Below are positions 32,813 to 43,810 of a DNA stretch of 64,000 bases, piece by piece; position 1 is the first letter of the stretch, and the number at the start of each line of letters is the position of its first letter. Source of the stretch: Auricularia sp. M13 (lineage: Eukaryota > Basidiomycota > Agaricomycetes > Auriculariales > Auriculariaceae). The DNA lies in NCBI GenBank assembly GCA_037042915.1, contig CM073194.1:2976001-3040000 (forward strand), written 5' to 3'. The notes beneath the pieces were generated by a model. The model searched no databases. It was not told where the DNA came from and saw nothing but the letters and a program-made list of their open reading frames with translations. Position numbers and translations under genes: made by a program.

Positions 32813-34931
32813 CCTACAGGGAGGTCACTCTGGAGGAGGTGAGAGAAGGCATCTTTGGACCTAACCCCCAGAAAGCGCCTGGTGATGAGGGAGTGCCCTA
32901 CACTGGGTTGCGCTGGGCTTGGGATGTGGCACAGGAGGAGATCTATCTTCTCATTGCGCGCTGTGCTCTTTGGGGCTACCACCCTCGCCGCTGGAGACGA
33001 GCCATTGCATATGTGCTCAAGAAAGCTGGCAAGACTGATTGGTCTAATCCAAGGTCTTACAGACTGATTACCTTGCTTGTCTGCTTGGGAAAAGTCTTGG
33101 AGCGCATCCAGGCAAAGCGCTTGACCTACATGGCATCTGCCATGGGTCTTGTGCACCCCAACCAGTTTGGGGCCATGCCTGCGTCCTCCACTGTGGATGC
33201 TGCTCTGTGCTACACTCATGATGTGCAGACTGCTCGTGACAAGGGTTTGGTGACTAGTTCTCTGACCTTTGACATCAAGGGTTACTTTGACTTTGTCAAC
33301 CACCAGCGTCTCCTGCTGGTCTTGCGAGAGAAGCGTGTGCCTCTGCCCATTGTGCAGTGGGTTGCATCCTTCTTGCAGGACAGAGAGGCATCCATCTGCC
33401 TGGATAGTAGAGTCAGCAGCTGTAAGCCAGTTGAGAATGGAGTGCCTCAGGGCTCTCCAGTCTCTGGCATCCTCTCTGCCTTCTACTCCACTGGGCTCTT
33501 TGAGTTCATGCAGCAGAGGCGAGCTGCCCGCGAGGCAGAGATGCGCCAGCTCAATCCCACATTTGTGGCACCCACCCTCTTCCTCTATGTGGATGATGGG
33601 AGATGCAGTGTGCACTCTGACAGCCTGGAGCTGAACACTGCTGAGCTGCGCTTCTGCTTCCGCCTATTCATTTGGTGCTAGACAAGGCTGATGACCTTGC
33701 TGCTGCTCGCCTGCACAAGTTGGGGCCTTGCAGTCCTGTCTTGCAGCGCCTGCACCCTGCCTGGCACCAGTCTCCAATGGAGAAGCCACCAGTGGTTCAC
33801 AAGCGTGGTCAAACTCGCTCCTCTCTTCGCTACCTTGCCAAGCTCACCTCACCTGGCAATGAGCGCATTGAGCCCTTCCACATTGCCCCATGGGCCATTT
33901 CTCTGCTTGCAGCATTTCCAGGTCGCATCCACCTCAGGCCTGTGCCAAAGGGTGTGAGCAAAGCTGATGCTGCAGAGTCCCATGTCAGACATGTGCAGAT
34001 GCTGGAACTCAGCTCTGCAAACCTGCTGATCTACACTGATGGTTCCCTGTTAGACACTCCAACTGGTCGCAGGACTAGTGCAGCTTTTGTGACCTACCTG
34101 GAGGGTCAGGAGCAGTCTTGCGGTCGCATCCCTATGGGGTCCCAGGCTGAGGTCTATGATGCTGAGATGCATGCCCTCTCTGCTGCCATGGACCATGTTG
34201 CCCATTACATGGACTTGCCCATGGGCTCGGCCTCCCACCTTCACTTCTTTGCTGACAACTCTTCAGCTGTTGAGGCCATTGTCAAGGAGCGTCCTGCTTC
34301 TGCCCAGCAGTTTTCCATTTCCTTCTGCGAGCATGCTCGTGACTTCCTTGCTGCTGATGCTTCTCATGAGGTGACCATCTCTTGGGTCCCCAGCCATATT
34401 GGCATAAGGGGCAATGAGCGTGCAGATACGTTAGCCAAGGAGGCAGCTTGCATGCAAGGTCCCTCATGGGCCACTGTGTCCCACCTCAAAAGACGTGCCA
34501 AGGAGCGTGTCATGGAGACTTGGATAGAGGAGTGGGCAGAGTCACCTCCTCGGGGTTTGTATGCCAGGGCAGCCTATGGGCCTCCCAAAAGGCGCCCTCC
34601 ACCTCACTTTGGTGAGCTGCCTCGCCGTCTTTATGGACTGGTCATGCAGTGCCGCCTTGGACATGCGTTCATGGGCGAGTACTATCAGCGCCATGTTCCC
34701 ACTGAAGATGTGAGTTGCCCTTGTGGACACCACTTGCAGACACGCGATCACATCCTTAGAGATTGAGAGCGCCATGACGAGCACTATCACTACTTTGCCT
34801 CCTTCAAGCCTGACTTGCTTGGGACGCATGCGCTACTCAGTACGCGCAAGGGCATCTCTGCCTTGGCCAAATTCATTCACTCGTCGGGTGCGTTCACCAA
34901 AACTGGTGAGCCACCGCCGCAGGACCCTTAG
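32813..34931 (+). pseudogene. LINE-B copy 3 ORF2 remnant
   Basis: RT part in frame to about 33,660, with YVDD (LFLYVDDGRC near 33,583). A deletion of about 450 bp then breaks the frame, and the RNase H part follows from 33,672 (YTDGSLLD, AEMHAL, FADNSS, NERAD). A nonsense change TGA replaces TGC at 34,764-34,766, in the last zinc knuckle. The original stop lies at 34,929-34,931. Not functional. Confidence 0.8.
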
Positions 34932-35450
34932 CGTTGGGAGGACCATGAGCTGCGCCGTGGCTCCACATGGCTTTCACCATGTTGTGGTGCGCTTTTGTCT
35001 GTAGGCTACAGCCCCACCCATCCAGACTCTGCCCTCTACCCTCTATCAGTCTCTAAGACACTTTTCTTCTGTGTCTCAAGAGATACACTCATAGTGACCC
35101 TAAAGGGCCACATGCAGCTGCCTACTTGCTAACATCTGCTTGCTTATTAGCGAGCTGGTCACTTCATGTGCTGATGAGGCGCATGAAGTTATGGTATGTT
35201 TGTATATTTTTATTTATTCTATGCCCCTATGCCCCTATACCCCTATGGAACTGCGCTCACAACTTTGTTACACCCAGAATCCACACCAGTTTGCACTAGA
35301 TCCCTCTACACCCCCTGTTACCCCCCCCCCCCTTGCCTGCCCCATGTTGACCCATTGGAATGTACTTTGTACAGACCACAGCGTCTTGGCTCTGTATTTG
35401 TAGCCTGCTTACGCTGTCTAAAATTCAAGAATTTCTCTCTCTCTCTCCCC
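32813..35450 (+). mobile_element. LINE-B copy 3, 5'-truncated
   Basis: Starts in ORF2 at CCTACAGGGAGGTCACTCTGG and runs to the 3' UTR and (TC)n at about 35,447, followed by a run of C. A deletion at about 33,661 joins RFCF to the CTATTCATTTGG region. It directly follows the LINE-A tail, with no TSD between. Confidence 0.8.
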
Positions 35451-35454
35451 CCCG

Positions 35455-35565
35455 GGCTCGATAGACTCCTGGTGGGTTCAGGAAGATGCCATGATTGTTA
35501 GATCGAAGAGGCGGATGAAGGGGCGCGCTGGAAAAGCGAGAATTGCTCCACTGACTCGGACTTGG
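35455..35565 (-). repeat. Inverted copy of the LINE-B 5' end
   Basis: 111 bp that is the reverse complement of 11547-11657, almost without change. Its outer end CGGACTTGG borders host DNA at 35566, just as the forward copy borders host DNA at 11546. The whole LINE block is therefore framed by inverted LINE-B 5' termini. Confidence 0.9.
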
Positions 35566-36156
35566 ACCAGCATCAGGACCAGCGGTTACGGCGCACTCTT
35601 TCCGCGGACACGCCTCAGTGAAAGCGTCTACTATGGTGAGCTTCAGGAGCTGGAAGGTTGTCTGCACGTCCGAACTCACGAACGGCATGCTCTCAACTGC
35701 CAAGGAGTCTTTAGCCGTGACGTGGCTGTGGCAAATGGTTATGCTAGTGTCAACGTCACCACCTGGTACATCGAGCCATTCGACCTGACGGTGTTTGAGA
35801 AACTGCGAAACCTCCAGCGGCAGGGCGTGCTCAAGCGGGCAACGTACTTCAAATACGGTACCAAGTGCTGTGGGTACATGCGCGCCGTCGAGAAGCGCTT
35901 CCACGAAGTACCGCTGCCCGCGTTCAATGCTCTGGCTTTTGCCCAATCGAGTTCGGCCTACGCCAAGTCCGTCCTGGAGGGTGGTGGCAGAACCAGCCAA
36001 GTACCATCGAACGCTGAACAACAGATTGTGCCGTTGGACAATGGCGCCATGTCTCCCCCTCGCCCCGTCACAGTCTCGCCGCTGCTGTCGCACGCGCCAC
36101 TCCCGCCTGTTTCTCCTCCCCATCCGGCGATCATTGCTGCGACGCAACGGGATCCT

Positions 36157-37041
36157 TATGCTTCTTAAAGTGTAAATTTATTATTTCCCACTGAAAAGGG
36201 GGTGTCACACAAACTTGGGTGTCTCTCACCTGTATAAAGTGTGGGAACATCACTTTTGACATTCGGACACACTCAGTTGGAGTGTGGACACACTTTGTCA
36301 GCAGTGCCAACACTCCCATCAGAGTGCCGACACTCCATCAAGGTGCCGACACTCCAATCAAAGTGCCGACACTCTTGCAGGTGGGTGGAACACCAAGTTC
36401 TCTCACCTCCCAGACCTTCTCCAAACACTGAGATATGGCTGGAGAGCATGCTCTGAATGCCTCCTCAGGGTCCAAATTGCCTTCTTTGGAAAAACTTTTT
36501 TTTTTAATTAAACTCGAAATAAAGGTTCAAATGCACTCTGAGCATGTTCCTCAACCATATCTCAGTGTTTGGAGCATGTCTGGAAGGTGACAACTTTGTT
36601 ACACCCAGAATCCACACCAGTTTGCACTAGATCCCTCTACACCCCTGTTACGACCCCCCCCCCCCCCTTGCCTGCCCCATGTTGACCCATTGGAATGTAC
36701 TTTGTACAGACCGCAGCGTCTTGGCTCTGTATTTGTAGCCTGCTTACGCTGTCTAAAATTCAAGAATTTCTCTCTCTCTCTCTCATGTCTGGAAGGTGAG
36801 GGGAATTGGTGTTCCACCCACCTGCAAGAGTGTCGGCACTTTGATTGGAGTGTCGGCACCTTGATGGAGTGTCGGCACTCTGATGGGAGTGTCGGCACTG
36901 CTGACAAAGTGTGTCCACACTCCAACTGAGTGTGTCCGAACGTCAAAAGTGATGTTCCCACACTTTATACAGGTGAGAGACACTCAAATTGGTGTGGGAC
37001 CCCCTTGTGGGCAATAATAAATGTACACTTTAAGAAGCATA
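36157..37041. mobile_element. Fold-back element with 6-bp TSD
   Basis: Flanked by GATCCT (36151-36156 and 37042-37047). Long inverted arms begin TATGCTTCTTAAAGTGTA(A/C)ATTTATTATT and contain repeats of GTGTCGGCACT(T/C) in the right arm and their complement in the left. A poly(T) and AATAAA-like centre separates the arms. No coding sequence. A LINE-B tail sits in the right arm. The 6-bp duplication does not by itself identify a superfamily. Confidence 0.85.
36591..36784 (+). mobile_element. 194-bp LINE-B tail with 15-bp TSD
   Basis: Last 194 bp of LINE-B (CAACTTTGTTACACCC to (TC)n) flanked by ATGTCTGGAAGGTGA (36576-36590, 36785-36799). A textbook 5'-truncated insertion, and it fixes the 3' boundary of LINE-B at the (TC)n. 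Confidence 0.95.
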
Positions 37042-39040
37042 GATCCTCGGCTCCTCGCAAGACGCCGCAGCACCGGTGCCCGCGCCAGCAGATGCAGCTC
37101 CGAACGCTTTGGACCTCGTCGACATGAATGTGGTCGTTGACGAGCCCATGGCGTCGACAAGCATGTCTCACACGGCAGTCGGCGAAGCTGTTGCGACTGC
37201 AAGCACCACGCCCATGGCGGTCGACGAGCCTGTGGCATTATCGAGCACCAGCGCATTGCACATGGCGGTTGACGAGCCAGCCCATGGCATCGATGAGCAC
37301 GTCCTGCACGCCAATCGGCCGGCCAGGTGAGGTTGCCAGTAGTGAGAATAGCGCGAAGGGCGGAAGCAAGAGGAAAGATAAGCTTCATATGCAGCTCCGC
37401 GCGCACGTCCTGAACTTGATGATCAGACCGCAATTACGGCCAAGCAGCTTCAGACCGGAAGCACTGCAAGAAAGACAAGGGCGAGAGTAAGCTTGCGCTC
37501 TCATCTTCGCCAAAGCAGCGATACTGATATTGGTCAATGACCCAGAAACCAAAGACAATGCTCTGGGACAGGCACCTCGACATCGGAGAGTCGCCCAGCA
37601 ACTGATGCGAGACAAGGACATCGCGGTCAAGACGAAAAATGTCGAGCTGGGGGATGTCGTGGTTACCCGATTCCACACCACTGAATGTCCGCCATGGTTC
37701 CCAGACACATTCAGACGTGCGGAGAATATTGTGGGCCGTGTGGATCTGACTCACGAACGCCAGTTGCTTCTCACCCAAGCAATGGAATACCCGGTGCCCA
37801 AGGCGATTCTCGCGCAATGCCGGCAGCACAAGATCCCGCTCATTTCGTACTTCGTGAACTCGTGGTACCAAGCCAGGCAGAGTCGGGACTCGGATAATCC
37901 TGAGGAGGCAGCAAAACCCAGACAATCAGTAACGCGTGCGATGATCGTCTGGTTGACGTTGCGCAACTACTACCTGCATCGACTTGCTGTTTCCGCCGTG
38001 TCTGACGTGCCTGGGCTAACTGGCCCGGAATGGCGCAACATCTTGAAGCTCTGTGTACCCAGAGCCGCTAGGAAGAAGACGATTGACATCATCGGACTTG
38101 ATGTAGCTCTGGGACAGCCACCACTGCCGCGCATCATATCACCACCCGAGGAAAACGACGAAGAGCCACTGGAGCAAGTCCCAGGTGACTTGCATGAGGC
38201 TGCTCAATCGTTTGGAGCACAACCGGATCCTCCGTCCTCCTCATCGGCACCGGCATCGTCTTCTTGCCGGTCACCGCCACCGCCGCCCTCATTGTCCCAA
38301 GCTGCCCCGTCCGACGCTGCGTCGTGCCGAGCATCGCGCCCACATCCAGCCGCACCGCCAGCGTCACAAACGTCGTATCCTGTTCCAGCACCACCTCCGT
38401 CAACTCGCTCAACATCTCATTTGTCGCGTTCACACACAACATTGCCCACAGGTCCGTCGTCGTCGTCCAGAGCATCAAGCTCGTCCCGTACTGCGACACC
38501 ACCGGTTGAACCCCAGCCGCTGCCCATCTGTCGCGCTCGGCAAGCCTTCCAGGGCTCAGATGACGACTTCACAGACTCGGACGATGAAGACGCACCCCGA
38601 GGCCCGCCAATTCCAAAACCCACCACAGTGTCCGAAATTCAGGACCCATTGGTGTGGAATATGTTCGACGTCGCTAGCGAAGGCGAGGCTCCTGCCCGTT
38701 CATCGAACCAGCGAGCAAGTGCGGAGCCGATGGACTGGTATTTCAAGCCCGGGTCAAATAACCCACGGGCCAAAAAAGAATGGGGTTACTTCTATTGGGA
38801 CGATGAGGCCTTTATCGCCACCACGCCAAAAGGCCGGACTTGGGACGAGACAGAGGGACTTGCTGAATGGTGGGATTATGAGCACAGGAGAATCCTCTTC
38901 CTCCTGGTGACAACATCGGGGCTTGACGTCGAGCACTTCCTGAAGACTAACCTGCCATACACAGATATTCAAGGCAAGGCGGTCTTTAATGGGCACAATG
39001 GCAGACCCTTGTGTCGTATCTGGCAGGAGGATTATGAAGG

Positions 39041-39069
39041 GTATGTCTGCACACCGTGTTTTCTTCCAG
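39041..39069 (+). other. Possible 29-nt intron
   Basis: GTATGTCTGC...TTTTCTTCCAG. Splicing it out links the frame ending IWQEDYEG to the one continuing GLRGIYCVYERAG. Other introns in the window are 45-58 nt, so a frame-shifting deletion within an intron is an alternative. Confidence 0.4.
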
Positions 39070-39646
39070 CGGCTTACGGGGTATCTACTGTGTGTATGAA
39101 CGGGCCGGCGTTGCTCGGCCACTGCAAAAGAAGAGCACTTCCAAGCTCGTGGTGCTGCCTGGTGCTGCAGCGATGCCTCCTCCTCCACCCCCTCTCCCGC
39201 CGACACCACCTCCTCCTCGCCCGCCGACACCACCTCCCGCTAGCCCGCCGATGCCGCCAGCACACCGCCCGCAAGGTCCATTTGGCAGCCTGCATGAGTA
39301 CATCAACGTACTCAGCTCGCCCAAGTTCCAAGACATTGAGCTACCACCTGTCCCAAGCTGGGACAATGTCGACAATGCTGAGGACAAGACCGTCTGGCCC
39401 TCAGTTTCCTGGTGCCGCTATGTTCTGTGGGAGCTGGCTGAGCTCGAGTTCCGGCATGAGCTGTTGTGGCTCAATCTCGCCATCCAACAGTCGCATCCCG
39501 ACCACGAGCCACTGCAAATTTCCGAGGCGTCAGATTGCAACAGGCAGTGCCAAGCCTGCTGGGGTGGTGCGGACTTTACCCCTGCAGCAGACGACGACGG
39601 CAACTGTCTCTGCAGTGACGATCCAGTGTGCAGACTTCGGGCGTTA

Positions 39647-40221
39647 CAGTGTTGGCCCACTCCTTGATACAGCACCACTCCTTGATACATTTGACATTTC
39701 CTCCTTCATATTGTCCATCCTGACTCAATAATAAATACTATAATTGTATATACAGTATTGTGCATACCCATGAATATAATTACGATTTTAGGATGTGTTG
39801 TGGGTGAGATGGCTACACGGTGGGACAGGTGCCGTTGCCAAGCGGAGTGCCATGTCGGCCGACCCCAAATCTCCAACCTCTCCCTGTGTGACATCTGACT
39901 TCCCCTCCTCAAATCATTGCTCTAGCCATATAGACAAGAGCTATATCTGATACTTTAATCCATTTACAGCGGTAAAAGGGGTGCAATTGCCGAGAAAATG
40001 TCATTGGTCAAAGTGTATCAAGGACCGGTAAGTGCCGTTTTGACACCTCATACCGAACAATTTACCACAACTGCAAAACTCGTCCCTTGGCTCTGGCTAT
40101 TTTTTCCATAGACCACAAGAAGGTCTAGTTGGATGCTACAAAAACTCAGACGAAGGGGAAGCAATTTACTGGAGAAAAAGACCCGGTGCAGAAAAGTGTA
40201 TCACGGAGTGGGCCAACACTG
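39647..40221. mobile_element. Tc1/mariner-type MITE, copy A
   Basis: 575 bp between TA dinucleotides (39645-39646, 40222-40223). Termini CAGTGTTGGCCCACTCC(T/G)TGATACA. Nearly identical to copy B apart from the LTR insertion in B. Sits in a coding exon; taking out 575 bp plus one TA joins CRLRAL to HTFASFMK in the same frame. Confidence 0.93.
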
Positions 40222-40448
40222 TACATACGTTTGCGTCCTTCATGAAGGCTTGGCCACGCGCCGCGACGTATCTGAAACCATGGGAGGCTCACAAGGACCA
40301 CCAAAGTTTTGTCGAGAGCATGGACGTGTCGTCTTCGCACTTCTATGAGCTCGAGAGTAGCGTCTGGCATTGCTACGCACAGACGTTCTACGACTACCGT
40401 CACAAATTGCCAACCTTCCCCTATCTCAAGCCGGAACTGCCATTTTGA

Positions 40449-40860
40449 TTTACATAGTATGTATATGGATATTGTCTGAATGTGTTACTTGTATAATATA
40501 GATGTAGCATCAGCGTAGAATTCAAGACGTTTTCACAGCATCCGTCGACACCATGCGACATCGCGTGAATAAATCCCCGGTTTATTTTCCATCATCAAAG
40601 CAGCACTATCCGGTTTACCATCCATCATCGAAGTGAGTACTATTGACTGAAATTGCAAAGGTTCTAATATGCCTCATTTTGTAGGAATCATGCAACGGCG
40701 ACGGCGTCCACGGCCTGCTCAACTGCCCTGGCCAGGCATCGTCCTGGGCATGGTGCTCCATGGCGGCGTGGCAGGACAGCGGACTTGAGTCCTCCTTCCA
40801 AGCATCGGCGCGTGTTTTCTTTCAACCCTACACAAACGAGCACTCACGCGCCGCAGCCAG
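40449..40860. other. Non-coding stretch after the split host gene
   Basis: AT-rich 3' flank with TATAATATAG and AATAAATC motifs. A possible intron, GTGAGTACTATTGACTG...TTTTGTAG, lies at 40,632-40,684, hinting at another small transcript, but no ORF of convincing composition accompanies it. Confidence 0.3.
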
Positions 40861-41099
40861 GCTGTCACCAAAAATGCTCAACCCGCAGCGGAATATACAC
40901 GGTACGCGTTTTTATTATTGTTCTGGCGTTGTCTTGGGTAGCCCTCTCGTGGCACCGCGAGCACGACCGCTGTAGATGGCGTGTACTCGCCATGTTTGTG
41001 CTTGAGCACGCCGCGCTCTTGTTTCCCTTCACCATCACCGAGTCGGCGCCACGGGCACGACTATGCCGCTGGACATGTTCATTGCTTCGGAGCTGAGAA

Positions 41100-42740
41100 G
41101 TGTCGGCGCTGAGAGCACGACAGTGCTGGCGCCGGTCAGTACTCGCCCTTCTCGTGCCGAGGCTTTTGCCCGGGCGCTGCTTCATCTTTTTACCCACACG
41201 CACACGGCACCAGCGCGATGAGCACGACTCTGTGCTCGTCACCAGCGCCGGCACCGTTTCCCAGACGTCCTACAGCGAGCCAGCGCCAGCGTCGCGAGAC
41301 TCCGGCGCTGGCCTGTTTGTCCTCACCGCGTGCTCCCCGTCTCCCACCCCACACGCTGCTTGCCCCCGCCCAGCCCGCATACATACCCATGAACACTTCA
41401 GAGCAAAGCCCGGTGCTTCCTGCACCAAATTACACACAAAGTACGTCTTTATGTGTTGATTATTTTATTCGACCGCAACACCGTCGGCCTGGCCTGCTTC
41501 TCCCACCCCCACACGACGCCCGTGCGGTGAGCACGACTCCGTGCTCGACGTCACCGGCACCGTTGTGCTCTTTGTTTTCTGCGCTCGGGCACTTGCCCCA
41601 GCGCGTCCTTGTCCTTCCACCCCACCTTTTTTCACACTCAGGCACTTGGCCCAGCGTGTCCTCGTCCTTCCACCCCCGCCGCTGCTGATGTCGCATGCAC
41701 GATTCCGTGCGCACTCATGGCGCCAGCGGCGGCTCTGCCTGCTACTCGTCCTTCTCACCCTCAGGCTTTTGCCCGGGCGCTGCCCCTTCTTTTTACGAAC
41801 ACGACTCCGTGCTCGTCAGTGGCGCCGGCGCCGTTTCGCAGGCGTTCAGCAAGAGCCAGCGCCAGCTTCACAAGGCACTCGCGCTGGCCTGTTCGTTCCG
41901 CCCGCGAACTCCCCGCCTCCCACGCCTCGCACTGCTCGCCCCTGCCCTCCCCTCACCAGTATTCATGAGTAATGCAGGACAAGCCCCGGTGCTTCATGCG
42001 CCAAATAAACATTCCAGGTACGTGCTTAATTTATTCCTTTTCTTTTCCCCACCCTCACACGGTGTCGGCGGGCGAGCACGAGTCCGTGCTCGCAGACGGC
42101 GCCAGCGCCGTCCCCCTCGTGCCCGGGCAGGAACCCGGGCGCCGTGCGCTTCTTCCTTCCCACCACCACACAGCGCCGGCATGGTGAGCACGACTCCGTG
42201 CTCGCAGACGGCGCCAGCGCCGTCCCCCACGCGCTCGGGTTCCCACCTGCGCGCATGACCCCATGCGCACTCATGGCACTGGCGGCGGCTCTGTCCTTTT
42301 TTTTTTCGCGCTCAGGCCCGTGCCCAGGCGGGTTCTGTTTACTCTTCTCCCACCAGCGCCGGCGCGGCGACTATGATTCCGTGCTCACAGCCGGCGCCGT
42401 CCTACTCCCACTACCTGCCGCTCGGGCTTTTGCCCAGACGGCGCGCTCTTCCTTACCACACGGTGCCGGCGCCGGCAGCACGATTCCGTGCTCACAGACG
42501 GTGCCGGCGCCGTGGCAGGAGCCCCAGCGCGGCTCCCTGTGTTGTCCCACCCCACGGCGCCGGCATGACGGCACGACTTCGTTCTCGTACCCCACGGCGC
42601 CGGCACGACGGCACAACTTCGTTCTCGTCACCAGTGCCGGCGCCGTCGCGTTCTTTTTCCTCGTGCTCGGGTTCTCGCCCGAGCGTGTGCACTGTGCACT
42701 CTCCCTTCCGCGCCGCTGCTGCTGACGACGCGTACACGGC
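41100..42740. repeat. GC-rich array of short hairpins
   Basis: About ten copies of GAGCACGA(C/T)TCCGTGCTC or variants (near 41219, 41527, 41695, 41793, 42070, 42182, 42364, 42475), often followed by CGGCGCCGGCGCCG-like runs. These alternate with a second hairpin of the type GCTCGGGCTTTTGCCCGAGCG. Spacing is often close to 110 bp. Open frames here are mirror images on both strands and look like artefacts of the palindromes. Confidence 0.7.
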
Positions 42741-42846
42741 TCTGTGCGCGCTGAAGCCCCCACCCCCGGCCTTCCTGCTCGTCTTAGCGCTCGCATTGCT
42801 ACTCAGCATTTCTAACTGTCAGGCATCAGATTGCCTTGCCGATCGA

Positions 42847-43107
42847 ATGGACGCCTTCTATGTCTATCTCTTGCCGCTCCCAGGTAAGTCCTTGATATTC
42901 TACCTTTGTTCTTCTGTCTCTGACTTTGCCTCATCAGCCATGAGTATTGAGGAGCATTTTGTGCAATTCCAAGCTGATTTTGCTCTCCCTGAACCTATGC
43001 ATGCGGTCAAGGTTCATCGCCCGGTGTGGAAGTTGGACAAGGCCACCGAGCTACTCAAGGCCAAAAATGCAGCTTATAAGGAGCTTTTATCTGGTCGGAA
43101 AGTCTGA
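42847..43107 (+). CDS. Small spliced protein of 68 residues, unknown function
   Basis: Exon 1 42847-42883 (MDAFYVYLLPLP), intron 42884-42937 (GTAAGT...CATCAG, 54 nt), exon 2 42938-43107 (MSIEEHFVQFQADFALPEPM to LLSGRKV). The splice keeps frame. A pyrimidine-rich CTAACTGTCAG just upstream (42,807-42,822) suggests a further 5' exon, so the start may not be the true one. No domain recognised; helical, Lys-rich C-terminus. Confidence 0.5.
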   Translation: MDAFYVYLLPLPGKSLIFYLCSSVSDFASSAMSIEEHFVQFQADFALPEPMHAVKVHRPVWKLDKATELLKAKNAAYKELLSGRKV

Positions 43108-43165
43108 TGGGATTTTCCTTTTTTTTGAACCTTCATGTAACCCAAAAGGAACACTCTCTCCAATT

Positions 43166-43300
43166 AGATTGGGAGTTGGGAGTCCGGAGTCCGGAATCCT
43201 GATCTCAAATTTCTCAAATGTTGCCGTTGGTGTGTTGAGGGCAAATAGAGAACCGGGACAGTCTGGGGTTGGGAGTTGGGAGTTGGGAGTTGGGAGATTG
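43166..43300. repeat. GGGAGTT minisatellite
   Basis: Short tandem GGGAGTT units in two clusters (about 43,167-43,190 and 43,267-43,300), interrupted by unique DNA. Confidence 0.7.
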
Positions 43301-43391
43301 GAGTAATATATCTACTATCTCATGGGCTACGGGCCCTCAGTCAGAAATGTGAGATAGCGGGTGTACTGGGCATCGTGCCCCCCGCAGTGTA

Positions 43392-43661
43392 TTGGAGTGG
43401 AATAGAGGCGACGTAAATACACTTGGGTACATTGATTGGTCGGAGAGAGGGGACGGTCGGTGGGTACAGCAAAATCAACCCAAGTGCAACGAGCGCAAAA
43501 AAACGGATGTGGGAGGATGCGGCGCAACAAGCGCTTATGAGGCCAATCCACCGTCGGCAGTGATTGTGCTGCAGCGGTATTATCAGGCCGAGATCGAGCG
43601 CAACAAGCGCGAGTGCCGCGTGCACATTTCCGGTCAGGCAGCGTGCCCATTAGACCGCTGA
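43392..43661 (+). CDS. Possible C-terminal exon, unknown
   Basis: Open plus-strand frame with natural composition (DVNTLGYIDWSERGDGRW, VIVLQRYYQAEIERNKREC, ending ACPLDR). No family recognised, no confirmed start, and the opposite strand is also open. A gene fragment is the simplest reading. Confidence 0.3.
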   Translation: MEWNRGDVNTLGYIDWSERGDGRWVQQNQPKCNERKKTDVGGCGATSAYEANPPSAVIVLQRYYQAEIERNKRECRVHISGQAACPLDR

Positions 43662-43810
43662 AACATACTGCTTAATCATGAATAAAATATTTCAGTCTGC
43701 ATTATAATGCCATAATAAATAAGTTTACAATATTATTAAAAACAGAGAGAGGAGGCAGGAGTCGGGAGGAGCTTCCGGACTTTAAGTGGATTAACATATC
43801 CGGGCTCCCC

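Larger units (their letters stand above)
35566..40448 (+). pseudogene. Uncharacterised host gene, split by three transposon insertions
   Basis: Coding segments are 35566-36156, 37048-39646 and 40222-40448. The first has strong GC3 bias (TTWYIEPFDLTVFEKLRN, TYFKYGTKCCGYMRAVEKRF). The middle includes WYQARQSRD, a long Ser/Pro-rich stretch, EWGYFYWDDEAFIATTPKG and a Pro-rich linker. The last reads ASFMKAWPRAATYLKPWE to YLKPELPF and a stop at 40448. Removing the mariner MITE with one TA keeps frame across 39,646/40,222. Frame is not continuous across the fold-back insertion or around 37,330-37,530, so the gene is decayed or has unseen introns. No family recognised. Confidence 0.55.

Noticed and set aside
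35455-35565. Twin-priming inversion of a LINE 5' segment
   Set aside because: Twin priming would put the inverted 5' piece at the start of the insertion; here it lies behind a 3' tail and its true 5' end abuts host DNA.
42144-42809. Overlapping ORFs on both strands in the GC-rich hairpin region
   Set aside because: Palindromic, compositionally biased DNA keeps many frames open; no conserved residues or splice logic.
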